From JBFHFS01 sp041583495 (GTDB lineage: Bacteria > Bacteroidota > Bacteroidia > Bacteroidales > Marinilabiliaceae), in assembly GCA_041583495.1 (NCBI GenBank), contig JBFHFS010000025.1, forward strand, positions 13,280-77,279: 64,000 bases of DNA. Direction: 5' to 3'. The position numbers and the translations under genes are program-made. The notes beneath the pieces were generated by a model. The model was not told the DNA's origin, searched no databases, and saw nothing but the letters and a program-made list of their open reading frames with translations. Of this stretch, positions 1 through 8,093 are shown piece by piece; within the stretch, counting starts at the first letter, position 1, and the number at the start of each line of letters is the position of its first letter.

Positions 1-165
1 CAGAGAACTCCCCTGCTCCAATGCCTGGGCAACAAACCGGTTTCCATCGAACCGAGGCCCTTTCAAGGCAAAAAAGATACTGCCAGGAACAATATCCCTG
101 GTGTCGGTAGTTACGCTCCCTGATTGGAGGTAGTGCTCGTAAATGAATTGTAGGTCGGACTGCAT
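1..165 (-). CDS. murF: UDP-N-acetylmuramoyl-tripeptide--D-alanyl-D-alanine ligase MurF, N-terminal fragment (runs off window)
   Basis: The reverse complement of 1-165 opens with ATG and gives 55 residues with no stop, continuing past the window edge. It matches the MurF N-terminal domain by eye: a VTTDTR segment followed by PGSIFFALKGPRFDGNRF, the uridine-nucleotide-binding start of Mur ligases. MurF adds D-Ala-D-Ala to the UDP-MurNAc tripeptide in the cytoplasm during peptidoglycan synthesis. The gene lies directly downstream of gldJ on the same strand, an arrangement I recall from other Bacteroidota. A strong hairpin-plus-T-run sits between gldJ and this start. The ATP-binding and C-terminal domains are outside the window, so only the N-terminal match supports the call. 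Confidence 0.85.
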   Translation of the reverse strand, partial: MQSDLQFIYEHYLQSGSVTTDTRDIVPGSIFFALKGPRFDGNRFVAQALEQGSSL

Positions 166-170
166 GTCGG

Positions 171-207
171 AAAAATAAAAAAAGGGCCGGAAACAATGCC
201 CAGCCCT
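171..207 (-). terminator. Rho-independent terminator after gldJ, abutting murF
   Basis: On the minus strand AGGGCTGG (207-200) pairs with CCGGCCCT (190-183), eight pairs with one G-T, around a 9-nt loop. The complement of A-rich 171-182 follows, giving a T-rich tail. It lies 26 bases past the gldJ stop and only about 6 bases before the murF ATG. Confidence 0.75.
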
Positions 208-233
208 AATAATTATACCTTAATGTTTTTATC

Positions 234-1721
234 TTACTTGCGGTCTGAAGCAGGAGACCCCACGCGGGTCATTGCGCAACGGAATCCTAAATCATCCCGG
301 GCTTCCTTCTCATCGAGATATCGGCGTGTTCCGGGACTCAACCAATAGGCCCGGTCTCTCCACGACCCACCCTTGTAAACTCTGGTTCTGTCAGAGATTG
401 TACTGCTGAGGGTTCCGGGGCTTGCGGCATACATGTCATCGGTTGAAGCGTTGGAGGAAGACCAGTTTTGGCCAGTAGCGATATTAGTGGAGCTGTCTCC
501 ATCCTTATAGTTGCGGTTATCTGAGGTCCGGTAATTGCCACGGTCAAGGATATCCTCGGCAGTTTCGGGCCGGTAACGGATACGCCCAAGGCTATCTTTA
601 TCCACCACGTATCTCTCCTCGTCCAGGACTTTTGTTTGGAAAACATTTCCCCGGTAAGGACTAAACTCTTCTACATCTTCAAAGGAAAGAGGCCGGTAAA
701 CATCGGCAACCCATTCGTTCACATTCCCGGCCATACAATAAAGACCGAAATCATTGGGATAATACGATTTAACAGGGACGGTAATATCACCACCATCGTT
801 AAGATCTCCGGCCATACCCATATAGTCACCATAGCCTCTCACGAAGTTGGCCATCATTTTACCCCGCTCTTTTTTGTCAGGATTACGTAATGTATGTCCA
901 TTCCAGGGATAGATGCGACGGTTGGTCAAACGCTCCTCATATGAGTTTCCAATCAAACCGCTGGCGGCATACTCCCACTCGGCTTCGGTTGGTAGACGAT
1001 AACGGGGCAACAAAATACCATCATCAGAACGCACGTTCCGGGTATCTTTATTTGGGTCGAGATCCTCCATGGGACGTTTTCCGGCGACCCCTTCATATTG
1101 ACCAAGAAGATAGGCTTCGGTATCGAAGTTATTTTCGCCCTGCTGATTAACGTCCAACTCCAGAATACCCATATCCACGAGTATTATTTCGTTTACACGG
1201 TTGGTCCGCCAGGAACAATAATCATTGGCCTGCAACCAGTTAACACCCACCACAGGGTATTCACTGTAGGCAGGATGCCGAAGATAGTTCTCGACCATAG
1301 GCTCATTGTAAGCCAATGGGCGCCTCCACACCAGAGTGTCGGGCAGAGCCTTGCGATACACTTCAGGATAGTCGGAGAAGACTCTGCGAATCCAATACAG
1401 ATACTCACGGTAATCCACATTGCGCACTTCACACTCATCCATAAAGAAGGAAGGAACCGTAACCCTGCGGGGGATATTATTCCATTCGCGCATGACGTCC
1501 TCTTCAACACGGCCCATGATAAAAGTACCACCCTCTATAAAGACGAGGCCGGGACCTGTGCCTTGTTCATAGCCCGACTGATACTCGAACCCGCCGTTTT
1601 CGGGGTTGTTATATTCCCATCCGGTAGTTGAAGAAGCGGTTTTACTGCCGCCACCACATGCTGCCAAAATAATCAACCCCAAACCCATAGTAGGGATAAA
1701 AAGTCTGGATCTTAATCTCAT
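234..1721 (-). CDS. gldJ: T9SS/gliding motility lipoprotein GldJ (FGE-sulfatase fold)
   Basis: The 495-residue protein starts with a lipoprotein signal ending LAAC (Cys22), so it should be lipidated and carried to the outer membrane periplasmic face. The rest is a formylglycine-generating-enzyme (SUMF1) type fold: VFIEGGTFIMG near residue 59, YRLPTEAEWEYAA, GNVNEWVADVY, and KGGSWRDRAYW near the C terminus. GldJ and GldK are related lipoproteins of the T9SS; GldJ stabilises GldK and is needed for secretion and gliding in Flavobacterium. I choose GldJ over GldK because of its place between murF and porU-porV and the absence of gldL/M/N. It is divergent from porU. No FGE catalytic activity is expected. 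Confidence 0.85.
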   Translation of the reverse strand: MRLRSRLFIPTMGLGLIILAACGGGSKTASSTTGWEYNNPENGGFEYQSGYEQGTGPGLVFIEGGTFIMGRVEEDVMREWNNIPRRVTVPSFFMDECEVRNVDYREYLYWIRRVFSDYPEVYRKALPDTLVWRRPLAYNEPMVENYLRHPAYSEYPVVGVNWLQANDYCSWRTNRVNEIILVDMGILELDVNQQGENNFDTEAYLLGQYEGVAGKRPMEDLDPNKDTRNVRSDDGILLPRYRLPTEAEWEYAASGLIGNSYEERLTNRRIYPWNGHTLRNPDKKERGKMMANFVRGYGDYMGMAGDLNDGGDITVPVKSYYPNDFGLYCMAGNVNEWVADVYRPLSFEDVEEFSPYRGNVFQTKVLDEERYVVDKDSLGRIRYRPETAEDILDRGNYRTSDNRNYKDGDSSTNIATGQNWSSSNASTDDMYAASPGTLSSTISDRTRVYKGGSWRDRAYWLSPGTRRYLDEKEARDDLGFRCAMTRVGSPASDRK

Positions 1722-2112
1722 AACTTATTTTCTTCTAATTCTTGTGCTATTTTCTCGAAACAAATATAAACAATAACCTGTCTTTGACCGAATAATCAAC
1801 ATAAAATTGTGACTTCCCTCTGCTAACAATTCTTTTGGCTGAAGCCCGTTCTCTGTGAGAAGCTTCTAACTTCGTTGCCAACCATATAACGCAACAAGGG
1901 CAATATTCATTGTTTTATACTGAAAAAATAGAAAAAGGTTATATCGATAAATACTATTTTTATGTCCAAAGGGGAAAAATAGATAAGATCTTAACCTTTG
2001 GACCATCTGTTTTATAATGAAAAGATCTTTTTTCCGTTATTAAATAGGTCTAAAACAAAACCATGGTGCTATTTTTGCATCAAATACTTATAGAATAAGA
2101 TACTTTATTCCA
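1722..2112. promoter_or_regulatory. Divergent gldJ/porU intergenic region with 9-bp inverted repeat
   Basis: This 391-base AT-rich gap separates two divergent T9SS operons, so it should hold both promoters. A perfect inverted repeat GTCCAAAGG (1964-1972) / CCTTTGGAC (1995-2003) has a 22-base spacer. It could be an operator or RNA hairpin; no long T-run follows it. I see no gene here. Confidence 0.4.
2070..2077 (+). promoter_or_regulatory. Bacteroidota -7 box for porU
   Basis: TATTTTTG matches the Bacteroidota consensus TAnnTTTG and ends 35 bases before the porU ATG. No good -33 TTG is visible at 19-21 bases upstream. Confidence 0.45.
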
Positions 2113-5100
2113 ATGACCATTGACAAGTCAAAAATATTTTTTCTGCTTTTTCTGGGAATAATCGTGACCAACCTCGCCTATTCTTCAGAGAGAGACTCCC
2201 TTATATTCCGGCATCGAATTGAATGGCCCAACGACCAGGCAGTCTTTCCGGAGATGCCGTTTGCTGGTTCGGGGTATTGGGAAGACTCTACGGGGCTGTC
2301 GATATATCGTTTCAACATCCCGCTTCCGCCCCAATTTAACGAGCGGGACTACCAGATAAAAATCACCGAACGTCAATGGGCCCCCTTCACCGGGACTCTC
2401 CCCGACCTGAGGCCATCGGATGTTGATAGACCTGTTACTCAACGAATCACCTATATCCAAAAACAACCTTATCTGGAGGTTGAGTTTATCCCCTTCACCG
2501 TCGGCACAGAAAAAAAGAGAAGCTGGAATAAGCTGACCAACCTCACTCTGGCAATAACTTACACACGCGAAGACGACCAATCCGGATCAAAGTTAAAAAA
2601 CAGTTCTTTAAAATACAGTGCCACCTCACGGCTCTCCTCGGGCAAGTGGATGAAAATTTCGACCACCGAGGCCGGAATTCATAAAATACCCTATTCCAAA
2701 CTTTCTTCATGGGGCTTTTCAAATCCCTCACAGGTACAAATCTATGGACATGGAGGAGAGATGGTTCCCATGGCCAACAATACAGAAAGACCCGATGACC
2801 TGCCTGAAATAGCGCTTTGGCATCACGACAACGCCCTTTATTTTTACTCCTCAGGGATTCATCGATGGAAATGGAATGCCTCAGGAGGGATTTATGAACA
2901 CCAGAGTCACAAATACTCCCCCCTGGCTTATTACTTTTTGTCGGAGGCATCCACCCCCGTTGAGGTAACAACCAGCCCCGAATCCACGGGCGAAGTCACA
3001 CACGCAATCACTACCTTTGACTTCCTTTACCTCCACGAAGCCGAGCTCGAAAACCTTTTATTGTCGGGCAACCAATGGTTTGGTGAAAAATTTAATTCCA
3101 CCACGGGTCTGGAAAAAACTTTTACCCTGGAGGAATCCCTTCTCCTCACCGACAGCCTTGCTAAATTAACCACTCAGGTATTTGGGCGAGCCAATACGAC
3201 CCATGGTTTCACAGTAACCGCCAACGGTTCTACCTCAAAAAACATCAGTCTGGGAACGGTTTCCTTGAGTGATTACACCGGCTATTATGGCCATTTGGCC
3301 AATAGTTTCATGGACTTTATTCCCGGGACCAAAGACCTGAAGATAACCTTTCGATACACCAACCAGTTACAAACAGCCAGCGGATGGCTCGACTATTTCA
3401 CTATTCAGGCCAAGGGGAAACTGGCACTGAATGGGAACCAATTAATATTTCGAAACCATTTCACGGCAGGCCCCGGTAACTTCTCCGCCTTTTCCATCGA
3501 ATCGGCCAAAGACAACCTTCAGTTGTGGGACGTCACCTATCCCGACAGCCCCCTTCGACACACCCTTATGCGCGAGGGGACCAGCGTGGTGTTTAAAGAT
3601 TCGACTCAAACATTAAAGGCCTACGTTATTTTCGATCCCAGCCAGACCTTTCCTTCACCTCAAATGGTTGGTGCCATAGAAAACCAAAACCTGCATGGCA
3701 CCCCGCAAACGGATATGGTAATTGTTTCCCCCGCCCTTTTTCTGACACAAGCCAACCGACTGGCCGCATTGCACAACAACTACAGTGGCCTCAGCTGCGT
3801 GGTGGTTGAGCGGGAACAACTCTACAACGAATTTTCCTGGGGTCATCCCGATCCAGGGGCCATGAGAGGTTTTCTAAAAATGCTTTACGACCGGGCCGGG
3901 GAGGAAACCGGCAGCGCCCCTCAGCTGCTGCTCCTTTTCGGAGATGGATCCTATGATAACCGCCATGTTAACAACCCGCTACCAGCCCCTTTGCCCACTT
4001 ACCAATCCGATAATTCAACCTATCAGACCTCTACTTACGTCTCCGACGACTTTTTTGGAGTGTTAGACGATACCGAAGGCAACGATCTTCCCAACAACCG
4101 CCTGGATATTGGTATTGGAAGGCTGCCGGTGAACACCGAAAAACAAGCCATACAGGCGGTCGATAAAATTGAGACCTACCTTTATGATCAATCGCAGGGA
4201 AACTGGAAAACCCAGTTGACCTTTGTGGGCGACGATGGCGACTTCAACATTCACGTGCGCGATGCAGATAAACTGGCCACGCAAATTGAGAATATTCAGC
4301 CTTCATTCGAGATTAATAAAATATACCTCGACGCTTATAAAGCAACCAATGCATCTACCGGAACAGAGTTCCCGGGCGCACGAACGGCTATTGAACAAGC
4401 CATTTCCAAAGGAACCCTGTATTTTAATTACACAGGTCACGGCAGTGAAAACAACCTGGCGCACGAGCAGATCGTAACCATTAGCGATATTACAGGTTGG
4501 AGCAATCTCAATAAACTGCCCCTTTTTGTGACCGCCACCTGTGAATTCAGTCGTTTCGACGATCATAGCATAACATCGGCAGGTGAAGAGGTATTTCTCA
4601 ACCCTAATGGAGGGGCCATTGCCCTGCTTTCTACCACCCGGATTGTCTATTCGAGTTTAAATTATACGCTAAATAGTGCTTTCTGCAACCATATTTTTGA
4701 AACCGACAACCAAAACCAACCCCTGAGGTTGGGCGAAATTATGAGACGCACTAAACTCGAATCCGGCTCAAGCATTAACAAGCTAAGCTTTACACTGCTA
4801 GGAGACCCGGCCCTGCGGTTAAACTATCCGGTTAACCAGGTCCTTACCCAATCGGTAAACGATCGGCCGGCACAAGAAAGCGACACACTCAAAGCACTCT
4901 CTATAAACACCATAAACGGAGTTCTGGCCGACCCTTCAGGTCAAATCATGGAGAACTTTAACGGGGAATTGGATATTGTCGTTTACGACAAAGCCGTTGA
5001 GACCCAAACCCTGGGCAACAATGGCTCTGAGCCCTTTGAATACAAGGAATATTCTAACATCCTTTTCAAGGGAGTGTCCACCGTTACCAATGGTCAATTC

Positions 5101-5910
5101 TCCACCAGCTTTGTCATTCCACAGGACATTCGCTACAACTATGGGCCGGGACGCATCAATTATTATGCAGTTTCGGAAGAGGGAGTAGAGGCCTCGGGTG
5201 CTTTCAGCAATTTTATCATCGGGGGAATCGGCAATTCAAATCAACAAGACAGTCAGGGTCCCGACCTGCAGCTCTATCTGAACTATCCTGACTTTAAATC
5301 CGGCGGCCAAACAGGCAGCCGCCCCATGCTTTATGCCAATGTCTACGACGAATCGGGCATCAACACTTCCGGCATAGGCATTGGCCATAACATCATCCTG
5401 ATAATCGATGGGGACACCCAGAATCCTCTGATTCTCAATGATTATTTTTCTTTCACTCCCAACAGTTATCAGCAGGGGATGATTGTCTATCATCTGTCTG
5501 AATTGGCCGATGGCATCCATGACCTCACCCTGAAAGTATGGGACACCCACAACAACTCATCTACTTCTTCGCTCTCATTCGAGGTGGCCTCCGGCAGTAA
5601 CCTTAAACTCAGAGCCTTTAATGTTTATCCCAATCCGGTAACCCAAAGCGGTCAGGTTTATGCCACCTTGAGCAGTGATGAGCCAAACGCCATTTTCGAC
5701 ACCATCATTGATTTCATCGATGCCCGCGGACGCATCACCGGCTCGGCTTCACGTACCCTGATTGCCTCCGGTAACCTGATTGGGCCCTTTACTCTCCCTT
5801 TGGAGAATTCGGGATGGCGCCGACCAGAGATCTGTTTTGTACGACTGACCCTTACGAACCAGGCCGGAAAAAAAGCAGTTGTAGTTGAAAAATTATTGCC
5901 TGCTCCATAA
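2113..5910 (+). CDS. porU: T9SS C-terminal signal peptidase/sortase PorU (C25 family)
   Basis: The 1265-residue precursor has a signal peptide (basic start, hydrophobic residues 9-23). PorU is the outer-membrane-surface gingipain-family (C25) protease that removes the C-terminal signal of T9SS cargo and joins it to lipopolysaccharide or other carriers. The catalytic pair is visible: His776 in TGHGSE and Cys810 in TATCEFSRFD. The N-terminal ~500 residues are beta-rich, the protease domain spans about 530-910, and the C-terminal part holds Ig-like domains ending in a segment like a T9SS sorting domain (NVYPNPV near 1175). Length is close to known PorU proteins. It precedes porV by 110 bases, the usual pairing, since PorU is anchored at the surface through PorV. 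Confidence 0.93.
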   Translation: MTIDKSKIFFLLFLGIIVTNLAYSSERDSLIFRHRIEWPNDQAVFPEMPFAGSGYWEDSTGLSIYRFNIPLPPQFNERDYQIKITERQWAPFTGTLPDLRPSDVDRPVTQRITYIQKQPYLEVEFIPFTVGTEKKRSWNKLTNLTLAITYTREDDQSGSKLKNSSLKYSATSRLSSGKWMKISTTEAGIHKIPYSKLSSWGFSNPSQVQIYGHGGEMVPMANNTERPDDLPEIALWHHDNALYFYSSGIHRWKWNASGGIYEHQSHKYSPLAYYFLSEASTPVEVTTSPESTGEVTHAITTFDFLYLHEAELENLLLSGNQWFGEKFNSTTGLEKTFTLEESLLLTDSLAKLTTQVFGRANTTHGFTVTANGSTSKNISLGTVSLSDYTGYYGHLANSFMDFIPGTKDLKITFRYTNQLQTASGWLDYFTIQAKGKLALNGNQLIFRNHFTAGPGNFSAFSIESAKDNLQLWDVTYPDSPLRHTLMREGTSVVFKDSTQTLKAYVIFDPSQTFPSPQMVGAIENQNLHGTPQTDMVIVSPALFLTQANRLAALHNNYSGLSCVVVEREQLYNEFSWGHPDPGAMRGFLKMLYDRAGEETGSAPQLLLLFGDGSYDNRHVNNPLPAPLPTYQSDNSTYQTSTYVSDDFFGVLDDTEGNDLPNNRLDIGIGRLPVNTEKQAIQAVDKIETYLYDQSQGNWKTQLTFVGDDGDFNIHVRDADKLATQIENIQPSFEINKIYLDAYKATNASTGTEFPGARTAIEQAISKGTLYFNYTGHGSENNLAHEQIVTISDITGWSNLNKLPLFVTATCEFSRFDDHSITSAGEEVFLNPNGGAIALLSTTRIVYSSLNYTLNSAFCNHIFETDNQNQPLRLGEIMRRTKLESGSSINKLSFTLLGDPALRLNYPVNQVLTQSVNDRPAQESDTLKALSINTINGVLADPSGQIMENFNGELDIVVYDKAVETQTLGNNGSEPFEYKEYSNILFKGVSTVTNGQFSTSFVIPQDIRYNYGPGRINYYAVSEEGVEASGAFSNFIIGGIGNSNQQDSQGPDLQLYLNYPDFKSGGQTGSRPMLYANVYDESGINTSGIGIGHNIILIIDGDTQNPLILNDYFSFTPNSYQQGMIVYHLSELADGIHDLTLKVWDTHNNSSTSSLSFEVASGSNLKLRAFNVYPNPVTQSGQVYATLSSDEPNAIFDTIIDFIDARGRITGSASRTLIASGNLIGPFTLPLENSGWRRPEICFVRLTLTNQAGKKAVVVEKLLPAP

Positions 5911-6020
5911 TATTTTTAATCTTTGTGAGTTTATAAACAAAAGTATCCATAATACCCATTAACACAGCGGAGTTTTCCTATTGCGGGGAACCCTTAAACG
6001 CAACAACTAAGAATACACCA

Positions 6021-7181
6021 ATGAAAAAGACACCTGTACAATTCTCCATTTTTCTCTTTCTTTTAATAGCGTTCACTCCGGCATTCATGCAGGCCCAGAT
6101 AACAACTGGTGAGCTCACCGGTCGTGTCAACATCATTAGCACGGCGGTTCCCTTTTTGGATATTGCCCCCGACTCACGGTCAGGCGCCATGGGTAATGCA
6201 GGAGTGGCCCTTTCTCCGGATGTAAATTCGCAACACTGGAACCCCGCTAAATATGCCTTCATCGACAAAGAAACAGGCGTGGCCGTATCGTACACCCCGT
6301 GGCTTCGCAAGTTGGTAAACGACATTAACCTCTATTACCTCACCGGCTTTAAGCGTCTGGACGACATGCAAACCATCAGCGCCTCGCTGCGTTATTTCAC
6401 CCTGGGTGACATCACCTTCACCGATGAAAGCGGCGTGGCACAATATACAGGACGCCCCAATGAGTTCGCCTTCGATGCGGCCTACAGCCGGGTATTGTCC
6501 GATAACTTTTCGGGTGCAGTGGCCTTCCGCTACATCCGTTCCGACCTCACCTCAGGCTACTCCTCTGATGGAAATTACACCGCCGGCAACTCCTTTGCTG
6601 CCGACCTGGCCTTCTATTTCAAAAACGATATCCAGCTGGGAAGACAGGATTCCAAAATATCGGCCGGGATAAACATCTCCAACATAGGGAAAAAGATATC
6701 TTACGACAATGGAAATATTGACCAGTTTATTCCAACCAACCTTAGGTTGGGGGCAGCCCTCGAATCGGAGATCGATGCATACAACGCCATCACTTTTGCC
6801 ATTGACTTAAATAAATTACTGGTTCCCACACCCGATGTCACGGAGGATCAGGATGGTCTATTCCAAAGCGACAATGTTTCGGTTGTAAAAGGAATGTTTC
6901 AGTCGTTCAGCGATGCCCCCGGAGGTTTTGAGGAAGAACTCCAGGAGATAAACATCAGCGTGGGTGCCGAATATTGGTACGACAAACAATTTGCGGCCAG
7001 AGCCGGCTATTTCTATGAACACGAGAACAAAGGAAACAGAAAATATTTTACAGCAGGAGTTGGCCTCAAGTTCAACATGCTCAGCATTGATGCCTCCTAC
7101 CTCATCCCGGTAGTTCAAAACAACCCACTGGCCAACACCGTTCGCTTTACCCTTGGAGTAGATTTAGACCAAGTACTCTAA
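6021..7181 (+). CDS. porV: T9SS outer membrane shuttle protein PorV (LptO)
   Basis: This 386-residue beta-barrel protein has a signal peptide ending around MQAQ (residues 24-27). Family features are visible: VPFLDIAPDSRSGAMGNAG near residue 41, then repeated amphipathic strands and an aromatic-poor but strand-like C terminus (TVRFTLGVDLDQVL). PorV is a 14-strand FadL-like barrel that collects cargo from the SprA translocon and delivers it to PorU. Its position right after porU and the conserved N-terminal motif make the call firm. It reads as co-transcribed with porU. Confidence 0.93.
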   Translation: MKKTPVQFSIFLFLLIAFTPAFMQAQITTGELTGRVNIISTAVPFLDIAPDSRSGAMGNAGVALSPDVNSQHWNPAKYAFIDKETGVAVSYTPWLRKLVNDINLYYLTGFKRLDDMQTISASLRYFTLGDITFTDESGVAQYTGRPNEFAFDAAYSRVLSDNFSGAVAFRYIRSDLTSGYSSDGNYTAGNSFAADLAFYFKNDIQLGRQDSKISAGINISNIGKKISYDNGNIDQFIPTNLRLGAALESEIDAYNAITFAIDLNKLLVPTPDVTEDQDGLFQSDNVSVVKGMFQSFSDAPGGFEEELQEINISVGAEYWYDKQFAARAGYFYEHENKGNRKYFTAGVGLKFNMLSIDASYLIPVVQNNPLANTVRFTLGVDLDQVL

Positions 7182-7203
7182 AATCCCTTTAAGAAATCCA
7201 CAG

Positions 7204-7683
7204 ATGACCCCAAGAATTGGTTTTGGTTACGATGTGCATCAGCTGGCCACAGGGTACTCCCTGTGGATAGGTGGAATTGAAGTACCCTTCGAAAAAGGAT
7301 CGGTGGGGCACTCCGATGGCGATGTTCTGATACATGCCATTTGCGATGCTCTTCTGGGAGCCCTCAACCTAAGGGATATCGGATTCCACTTCCCGGATAC
7401 CGACCCCGACCTGAAAGGGATCGACAGCAAAGTCCTGTTGGCAAGAACCATGGAAATCATTCGCAAAAAGGGTTATGAAATTGGCAATCTGGACACGACC
7501 ATCTGCCTCGAAAAGCCCAAAATAAATCCTCTTATTCCGAAAATGCAGCAAACTCTGGCTCAAGTGATGAGGGCGGATGCCTCCCAGATATCCATTAAAG
7601 CCACGACCACCGAAAAAATGGGTTTTGTCGGTGAAGGCAAGGGCATATCGGCCTATGCCGTTGTGTTGGTTGAAAAAATTTAA
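7204..7683 (+). CDS. ispF: 2-C-methyl-D-erythritol 2,4-cyclodiphosphate synthase IspF
   Basis: The 159-residue protein is full length for IspF, the zinc enzyme that cyclises CDP-methylerythritol 2-phosphate in the non-mevalonate isoprenoid pathway. Metal ligands are visible as Asp10 and His12 (GFGYDVHQL) and His44 (VLIHAICDALLGA). The C-terminal KATTTEKMGFVGEGKG segment is the CDP-binding signature. It starts 22 bases after porV, so it may be co-transcribed with porU-porV although its function is unrelated to secretion. Confidence 0.95.
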   Translation: MTPRIGFGYDVHQLATGYSLWIGGIEVPFEKGSVGHSDGDVLIHAICDALLGALNLRDIGFHFPDTDPDLKGIDSKVLLARTMEIIRKKGYEIGNLDTTICLEKPKINPLIPKMQQTLAQVMRADASQISIKATTTEKMGFVGEGKGISAYAVVLVEKI

Positions 7684-7766
7684 ATTCAGGAAACGGAAGA
7701 ATTATCCGGGGTTGAGAAATCACCTGGACATTCCTCCCTCCCGGGCAAAAAAAACATACAACAAAA

Positions 7767-8093
7767 ATGCAGACCATCACATCCATGTCTCATTTCCAGC
7801 AGATTGAGACACAATATCCCGCCGTTCTTTTTTATTTTTCGCATGAACAATGTTCGGTATGCAAGGTATTAAAGCCCAAGATAAAAGAGTTATTGGAGAA
7901 TCAGTTTCCTCAAATGCCCATGTTCTATTGTGACACCGTTGGGCAACCCGAGGTGGCTGCCCAAAACCGCATTTTTGCGGTTCCTACCCTGCTGGTTTTT
8001 TTCGAAGGAAAGGAAACCCTTCGTTTTAGCCGCAATATTGGAGTTGGAGAATTGGAGCAGGCTATCAGCCGCCCCTACTCCATGTTGTTTTAG
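7767..8093 (+). CDS. Thioredoxin-family protein
   Basis: The 108-residue single-domain protein has a thioredoxin fold signature: a beta strand AVLFYFSHEQ followed by the redox pair Cys29-Ser-Val-Cys32, and the cis-proline strand FAVPTLLVFFEGKE near residue 73. There is no signal peptide, so it should act in the cytoplasm. The active site is CSVC rather than the usual CGPC, so redox potential and partners may differ from TrxA. A second Met at residue 7 could be the true start. It ends in a 4-base overlap with the convergent hutU stop. Confidence 0.8.
   Translation: MQTITSMSHFQQIETQYPAVLFYFSHEQCSVCKVLKPKIKELLENQFPQMPMFYCDTVGQPEVAAQNRIFAVPTLLVFFEGKETLRFSRNIGVGELEQAISRPYSMLF

Noticed and set aside
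1098..1631. 177-codon plus-strand frame inside gldJ
   Set aside because: The gldJ frame has a lipobox and family motifs; this one has none.
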